DNA of 64,000 nucleotides from JBBRVW01 sp038246545 (lineage in GTDB: Bacteria > Actinomycetota > Actinomycetes > JACCUZ01). Position numbers and translations under genes: made by a program. Shown in pieces: positions 59,291 to 64,000 of the stretch. The notes beneath the pieces were generated by a model. The model saw only the letters and a program-made list of their open reading frames with translations, had not been told where the DNA came from and did not search any database. The DNA lies in contig JBBRVW010000018.1 of the NCBI GenBank assembly GCA_038246545.1, forward strand, positions 1 through 64,000. Reading direction: 5' to 3'. The first letter of the stretch is position 1, and every line of letters begins with the position of its first letter.

Positions 59291-61927
59291 TCACAGGGTC
59301 GTGACGGGGCTGGTCGCCTTCCGCCGACGGCGGGAGCGGCCGCTGGCGGCTGGCTCGGCCGCCGGCTCCCCCGCCTCGGTGCCCGCAGGTTCGGTGGCGA
59401 CCGGCTCGGAGCCCACGGTCGCGGCGCCGGGTGCCTCGACCGGGTCCTCCACGGCGACCGGGTTGTCGTCGGCGGCCGTCCGGCCCTCCTCGGACGCGGT
59501 GGACCGGCGGCCCCGGCCGCCCGACCGGCCGCCGCCCGCGGGCTCCGCCGCGTCCTTGGCGTCCTTGGCGTCCTTGCCGTCCTTGGCGTCGTTGCCGTCC
59601 TTGGACTCGCCGCGGCTGCCACGGCCACCGCGGCCGCCCTTGCGCTCGCCGTCACCGCCGCCGTTCTTCTTCTCGACCGGCTCGGTGTGGATGTGGTAGC
59701 CGCGGCCGTTGCAGGCCTCGCAGGTCTCGGCGAACACCTCGTGCAGGCCCTGGCCGACCCGCTTGCGGGTCATCTGGACCAGGCCGAGGGAGGTGACCTC
59801 GGCGACCTGGTGCTTGGTCCGGTCGCGGCCGAGGCACTCGAGCAGCCGCCGCAGGACGAGGTCCCGGTTGCTCTCGAGCACCATGTCGATGAAGTCGATG
59901 ACGATGATGCCGCCGAGGTCACGGAGCCGGAGCTGCCGGACGATCTCCTCGGCCGACTCGAGGTTGTTCTTGGTGACGGTCTCCTCGAGGTTGCCGCCGG
60001 CGCCGGTGAACTTCCCGGTGTTGACGTCGACCACGACCATCGCCTCGGTGCGGTCGATGACCAGGTAGCCGCCACTCGGCAGCCAGACCTTGCGATCCAG
60101 CGCCTTGGCGAGCTGCTCGTCGACGCGGCCCTCGGTGAAGACGTCCTGCTCGCCGGTCCAGCGCGACATCCGGTCCCGCAGGTCCGGCGCCACGTGACCG
60201 ACGTAGGCCTCGAGCATGTCCCACGCGTCGTCGCCGGAGACGACGAGCGAGGCGAAGTCCTCGTTGAAGATGTCGCGGACCACGCGAATCGTCATGTCCG
60301 GCTCGCCGTAGAGCAGGGCCGGCGCGGCCGCACCCTTCTCCGACTTCTTCTCGATGTCCTCCCACTGCGCGGTGAGCCGCGCGACGTCACGGGAGAGCTC
60401 CTCCTCGCTGGCGCCCTCGGCCGCGGTGCGGACGATGACGCCGGACCCCTCGGGGACGACCTTGCGCAAAATCGCCTTGAGTCGCGACCGCTCGGTGTCG
60501 GGCAGCTTGCGACTGATGCCGGTCATCGAGCCACCCGGGACCAGGACGAGGTACCGGCCGGCGAGCGAGACCTGGCTGGTGAGCCGGGCACCCTTGTGGC
60601 CGATCGGGTCCTTCGTGACCTGCACCAGCACCGGGTCGCCGGACTTCAGCGCCAGCTCGATCCGCCGGGGCTGCCCGTCGAGGCCGGCCGCGTCCCAGTT
60701 GACCTCGCCCGCGTAGAGCACGGCGTTACGGCCCTTGCCGATGTCGACGAATGCCGCCTCCATGGAGGGCAGCACGTTCTGCACCCGGCCGAGGTAGACG
60801 TTGCCGACGAGGGCACCGCCGCCCGACGCGCTGGTGGTGCTCACGTAGTGCTCGACCAGGACGCCGTCCTCGAGCACCGCGATCTGGGTGCGCTCGCCGG
60901 CCTGACGGACGATCATCTGCCGGTCGACCGCCTCACGGCGGGCCAGGAACTCGGCCTCGCTGATGACCGAGGGGCGGCGTCGGCCCGCCTCGCGGCCCTC
61001 GCGGCGACGCTGCTTCTTCGCCTCGAGCCGCGTCGACCCCTTGACCGAGCGCACGCCGTCGTCGTCCTCACGGTCGCGCGAGCGGGTGCTCTTGCGGGGC
61101 TCGCGGACCTTGGTGACGGTCTGGGGCGGGTCGTCGCCCGCCACGTCGTCGCCGCCGTCCGAGCCGCTCCGCCGGCGCCGCCGACGTCGACGGCGGGTGC
61201 CCGCGGTCTCGTCGTCCTCGGTGCCGGACTCGCCCGGCTCGTCGCCGGCAGCCTCGTCGTCGGTCGCCTCGGCGGCCTCCGGCGACTCGTCGTCCGTGGA
61301 CGCGTCGGACTCGCCGCGGCCGCGGCCGCGGCGGCCCCGGCCACCCCGACGACGGCGGCGGGTGCCGGCGGTCTCGTCGGTCTCGTCGGTGTCGTCGGTC
61401 TCCTCGGTGCCGTCGGCTACCGCGGTGCCCTCGTCGGCGGCCGCGGCCGCCTTGGCGGCAGCCGCACGCCGACGGGGGGTCACGACCGGGTCGGGAGCCT
61501 GGAACAGCAGACCGGGCGCGACCGGACCGCCGGCCTCGGCCGTCGGGTCGCCGCCCGGCCCGTCGCTCCCCGCGGAACCGGCCCCGGGCTCGGCCGCCGC
61601 GGCCTTCTTGCTGGTGCGCTTGCGGGTGGTCTTCTTGGCCGGGGGCGCTTCGGCTGACGGCGCATCGGCAGCGGCCGGCTCGTCGGCGGCAGCAGCCGTC
61701 TTCTTGCTGGTGCGCTTGCGGGTGGTCTTCTTGGCCGGGGGCGCTTCGGCGGACGGCGCGTCGGACGCCGGGGGGGCGCCGGGGCCGGCCGACGGCTCGG
61801 CGGGGGCCGCGGGCGGCCCGGCCGGGCGGCTGGCCGCCCGGCGGCGGCGGCGCGGGGCCTCGTCGGTGCTGGTGGTGAGGTCGGCGGCGGCGCCGCCCGA
61901 GGGCTGGTTGGGCTCGGTGTCGAGCAT
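59291..61927 (-). CDS. rne: ribonuclease E/G
   Basis: An 878-residue enzyme. Residues 1-300 are Ala/Lys/Glu/Arg-rich and disordered with duplicated blocks (AKKTTRKRTSKK twice). The catalytic core starts near residue 335 with an S1 domain (VGNVYLGRVQNVLPSMEAAFVDIGKGRNAVLYAGE), continues through EEETVTKNNLESA- and GGIIVIDFIDM (metal site), and ends with CEACNGRGYH, the zinc-link CxxC. It cuts AU-rich single-stranded RNA. C-terminal Arg/Gly tail follows. ATG at 61927. The N-terminal extension is longer than in Escherichia coli RNase G. Confidence 0.93.
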   Translation of the reverse strand: MLDTEPNQPSGGAAADLTTSTDEAPRRRRRAASRPAGPPAAPAEPSAGPGAPPASDAPSAEAPPAKKTTRKRTSKKTAAAADEPAAADAPSAEAPPAKKTTRKRTSKKAAAAEPGAGSAGSDGPGGDPTAEAGGPVAPGLLFQAPDPVVTPRRRAAAAKAAAAADEGTAVADGTEETDDTDETDETAGTRRRRRGGRGRRGRGRGESDASTDDESPEAAEATDDEAAGDEPGESGTEDDETAGTRRRRRRRRRSGSDGGDDVAGDDPPQTVTKVREPRKSTRSRDREDDDGVRSVKGSTRLEAKKQRRREGREAGRRRPSVISEAEFLARREAVDRQMIVRQAGERTQIAVLEDGVLVEHYVSTTSASGGGALVGNVYLGRVQNVLPSMEAAFVDIGKGRNAVLYAGEVNWDAAGLDGQPRRIELALKSGDPVLVQVTKDPIGHKGARLTSQVSLAGRYLVLVPGGSMTGISRKLPDTERSRLKAILRKVVPEGSGVIVRTAAEGASEEELSRDVARLTAQWEDIEKKSEKGAAAPALLYGEPDMTIRVVRDIFNEDFASLVVSGDDAWDMLEAYVGHVAPDLRDRMSRWTGEQDVFTEGRVDEQLAKALDRKVWLPSGGYLVIDRTEAMVVVDVNTGKFTGAGGNLEETVTKNNLESAEEIVRQLRLRDLGGIIVIDFIDMVLESNRDLVLRRLLECLGRDRTKHQVAEVTSLGLVQMTRKRVGQGLHEVFAETCEACNGRGYHIHTEPVEKKNGGGDGERKGGRGGRGSRGESKDGNDAKDGKDAKDAKDAAEPAGGGRSGGRGRRSTASEEGRTAADDNPVAVEDPVEAPGAATVGSEPVATEPAGTEAGEPAAEPAASGRSRRRRKATSPVTTL
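61604..61763. repeat. 96-base-offset duplication inside rne
   Basis: Two near-identical blocks of about 64 bases (61604-61667 and 61700-61763) encode the twin AKKTTRKRTSKK segments in the disordered N-terminus. A likely recent tandem duplication. Confidence 0.75.
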
Positions 61928-62119
61928 TCGGGTGGTCTCCCGTCGTGCTCCCGGGCGCCGGGCGGGCGGCCGGTCCACCAGATGAGTGGACCGGTCCCGC
62001 TCCCCGCGGCGCCGCGCGGGTGCTAGGTCTCATGGTCCGCCCGCCGGGAGGCGGACGGCCGTGCGAAGTCTGTGGTGCGTCCGTCGCGTCCCGCGGCCAG
62101 GGGGCGGCGCTGGGGCGGT

Positions 62120-62905
62120 TCAGACGCCGGCGGCGTCGCGGTCCGGTGCCAGTGGGTCGGACACCGTTCCGGCCGTCTCGTCGAGGGGGCCTTGCGCCAG
62201 CCTCGTGACCGCGGGGGTCACGGGCGGCGCGAGCGCGCCGATCGAGGCGAGTCCGGCAAGGACGTCGTCGGGTCGGACGGCCGGTGTGACATGGCGTACG
62301 ACCAGTCGCAGTATCGCACACGGGGCATCTGTCACGTCCCCGGCGCGCGGGTCGGCCGCGGCGCTGAGTGCGACGACCGCCTCCCGGGCGTCGAAGGTGC
62401 GCAGCCCGTTCTTCGTCATCCGGGACACCTCGGCCCGGTCGGCGGCCAGGAACGCCGCCACGGCGACCTCGGCGGCTGCCGCCTCGACACCGGGCAGCCG
62501 GACCTCCCACACCGACGCCTCGAGCCGGTCGGACAGGCCCTCGGCCTTGGTGTTCTCCGGCGGCGGCGCCACCTCGACCATCTCGAGCACGTCCAGGTCG
62601 TCGGGCAGCGAGGCGTCCAGCGCGGCCCGCAGCCGCTCCGGGTCGCAGCGCTGGGCCAGGCCGATCTCGAGGTACTCCGCCTCGCTCGCGACTCCCGTGG
62701 GCGCCGCTCCGGCATAGCTGACCTTGGGGTGCGGCGAGAAGCCCGCGGAGTACGCCATGGGCACCGCGGCACGCCGTAGGGCACGCTCGAACGCGCGCTG
62801 GAAGTCGCGATGGCTGGTGAACCTCAGCCGGCCGCGCTTGGTGTAGCGCATCCGCAGCCGCTGCACGGTGGGCGGCGGCGGCGGACCCTCAGGCTTGCGG
62901 GCCAT
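62120..62905 (-). CDS. TIGR03936 (DUF2344) protein
   Basis: A 261-residue protein that in actinobacteria accompanies the radical SAM protein TIGR03960. RYTKRGRLRFTSHRDFQRAFERALRRA and AYSAGFSPHPKVSYAGAAPTGVASEAEYLEIGL are the family blocks. Function is not established. In some organisms the two are fused. It ends just before the RNase E/G gene and overlaps the next upstream gene by 17 bases. Confidence 0.9.
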   Translation of the reverse strand: MARKPEGPPPPPTVQRLRMRYTKRGRLRFTSHRDFQRAFERALRRAAVPMAYSAGFSPHPKVSYAGAAPTGVASEAEYLEIGLAQRCDPERLRAALDASLPDDLDVLEMVEVAPPPENTKAEGLSDRLEASVWEVRLPGVEAAAAEVAVAAFLAADRAEVSRMTKNGLRTFDAREAVVALSAAADPRAGDVTDAPCAILRLVVRHVTPAVRPDDVLAGLASIGALAPPVTPAVTRLAQGPLDETAGTVSDPLAPDRDAAGV

Positions 62906-63605
62906 GCAGCACCTCCCCCGGCTCGCTGGTCAGCGCGGTGCTCGCCAGAGTGATCGGCACCATCCGCGAGCCGGCCGGTCCGGTGTGGTGGTCGTAGCGG
63001 ACCAGCTCGAGTGTCGCCACCGTCAGGTCACCGAGCATCTCCGTCCGGCGCGCCTCGACGTGGTCGACCAGCGCAGAGGGCCGGGCCACCGGCGCTGCGA
63101 GGTGCAGCAGCGACATCCACCACTGCTCGCCGCGGTAGGCCAACTCGAAGACGTCGCCGCCGAGCGCGGCGGCCAGCGCGGGCCGCAGCGCCCGGGCGGC
63201 GTCGTCGGCGGGCTCGCACGAGGCGATCACGCCGCCCGGGGTCAGCCCGAGCCCGGTGACCGCGAAGGTTGCCGGGCCCGCGACGGACGCGGCCCGCTCG
63301 GTCGCGTCGGCGAAGTGCCGAGCGGCCGGGTCGGCGAGCGTCACCCCGGGCCGGTGCGGTTCGAGCGAGAAGATCGTCAGGTGGGCCGACCCGGTGGAGC
63401 CGGTGGCCCACTGGTCAGCACCGGCCAGCGCGACGAGGTCTGCCGTCTCGGCGGCGAGCCGGTCGGCCAGGCCGGCGCCGGGCCGGACGACCACCGACAG
63501 ACCCCAGCGGCGCGAGCCCGCCGTCGGCGGCAGGTCCAGGGTCGGCCGACCCTCGAGCAGGGCGGCCCGCCCCCGGTCGTGCAGGGTGTCGACGGTGACG
63601 CTCAC
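62889..63605 (-). CDS. 2H-phosphoesterase-like protein
   Basis: A 238-residue protein. HLTIFSLEP near residue 73 resembles the H-x-T/S motif of the 2H (cyclic phosphodiesterase / RNA ligase-like) fold; WWMSLLHLAAPV near residue 168 lies where a second motif would be, but has no Thr/Ser after H. So if the fold is right, the enzyme is degenerate or uses other residues. Its ends overlap both neighbours (17 and 4 bases), so it is co-translated with them. Function unknown. Confidence 0.6.
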   Translation of the reverse strand: MSVTVDTLHDRGRAALLEGRPTLDLPPTAGSRRWGLSVVVRPGAGLADRLAAETADLVALAGADQWATGSTGSAHLTIFSLEPHRPGVTLADPAARHFADATERAASVAGPATFAVTGLGLTPGGVIASCEPADDAARALRPALAAALGGDVFELAYRGEQWWMSLLHLAAPVARPSALVDHVEARRTEMLGDLTVATLELVRYDHHTGPAGSRMVPITLASTALTSEPGEVLHGPQA

Positions 63606-64000
63606 TCGGCGGGCGTCCCGGCAAGCACCTGGTCACGGGCGGAGTTCAGGACCGTGAGCGGGATCAGCGTCGCCCCGGTCGGGCCCTGCTGGATCTCGGT
63701 GCCCATCTGCGGGCAGACGCCGCAGTCGAAGCACGGGGTCCACCGGCAGTCCTCGACCTCGGTGCCGGTGAGAGCGTCCTGCCAGTCCTCCCAGAGCCAG
63801 TCGCGGTCGAGGCCGGAGTCGAGGTGGTCCCACGGGAGCACCTCGGCGTAGTCGCGCTCGCGCACGGTGTACCAGTCGACGTCGACCGGCTCGTCGGCGA
63901 ACGCCTGCTCGGCCGAGGCCATCCACCGCTCGAACGAGAAGTGCTCGCTCCAGCCGTCGAACCGGCCGCCGTCCTCGTAGACCGCCTCGATGACCTTCCC
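63602..64000 (-). CDS. TIGR03960-type radical SAM protein, C-terminal part
   Basis: The window edge cuts the gene; only the last 132 residues are seen, starting GKVIEAVYEDGGRFDGWSEH. The C-terminal cluster CRWTPCFDCGVCPQMGTEI is typical of this B12-binding radical SAM family's end and may bind a second iron-sulfur cluster. It pairs with the TIGR03936 gene two positions downstream. The radical SAM core lies beyond the edge. Confidence 0.85.
   Translation of the reverse strand, partial: GKVIEAVYEDGGRFDGWSEHFSFERWMASAEQAFADEPVDVDWYTVRERDYAEVLPWDHLDSGLDRDWLWEDWQDALTGTEVEDCRWTPCFDCGVCPQMGTEIQQGPTGATLIPLTVLNSARDQVLAGTPAE

Overview
The window is high-GC chromosomal DNA from an actinobacterium. GTG, TTG and apparently CTG starts are common, ATGA/GTGA overlaps are frequent, third codon positions are almost always G or C, and the conserved order era - CNNM/HlyC - ybeY - phoH, rsmE - dnaJ - hrcA - hemW, lepA, rpsT - holA - comEC - comEA, leuS, rsfS - LytR_C - nadD - proB - obgE - rpmA - rplU - rne is a typical actinobacterial housekeeping backbone, mostly read from the minus strand. 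The secreted immune-inhibitor-A-like proteases suggest a Nocardioidaceae-like or related lineage, but the sequence alone does not settle the genus.

1-5.6 kb is accessory. It is visibly less GC-biased than the rest. It holds single, unrelated genes (a truncated VOC gene, a VOC protein, an alpha/beta hydrolase, a phosphotransferase, a hydrolase lipoprotein, a P-loop kinase, a YCII protein), each separated by spacers that carry the same short motifs, like a cassette array. 5.6-31.7 kb is core: leuA with a Leu-codon leader peptide, two tandem double-GNAT genes, an RsbW-like kinase, the era/AI-2E/CDA-like/CNNM/ybeY/phoH operon, a serine hydrolase and a HIT protein, a SigE-type sigma factor coupled to a GerMN membrane protein, rsmE-dnaJ-hrcA under a CIRCE operator, DUF3097, hemW, an acyl-CoA ligase, a MOSC protein, lepA and two phosphotransferases. 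31.7-36.8 kb has two large secreted metalloproteases. 36.8-46.9 kb has rpsT, holA, a frameshifted comEC, comEA, degV, leuS behind a textbook transcription attenuator with a Leu leader peptide, and a GGDEF membrane protein.

47-52 kb is the second accessory zone. A STAS-HATPase fusion lies beside a decayed integrative element inserted in tRNA-Ala(GGC). That element is bounded by two 99-bp repeats and contains a broken amino-acid permease, an intact DUF389 membrane protein and an integrase gene with two frameshifts. 52-64 kb returns to core: a histidine phosphatase, rsfS, LytR_C protein, nadD, two small conserved proteins, proB, obgE, rpmA, rplU, an RNase E/G, a TIGR03936 protein, a 2H-phosphoesterase-like protein, and the C-terminal end of a TIGR03960-type radical SAM protein cut by the window edge.

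The main new-looking signals are: paired Leu attenuators with near-identical peptides (MRHGLLL and MRYGLLL) on leuA and leuS; two genes whose only sensible start is a CTG inside a CTGA stop-start overlap; a one-base deletion in a G run that splits comEC; the motif-punctuated cassette-like array at the left end; and the eroded tRNA-Ala element with three copies of integrase-side repeats.
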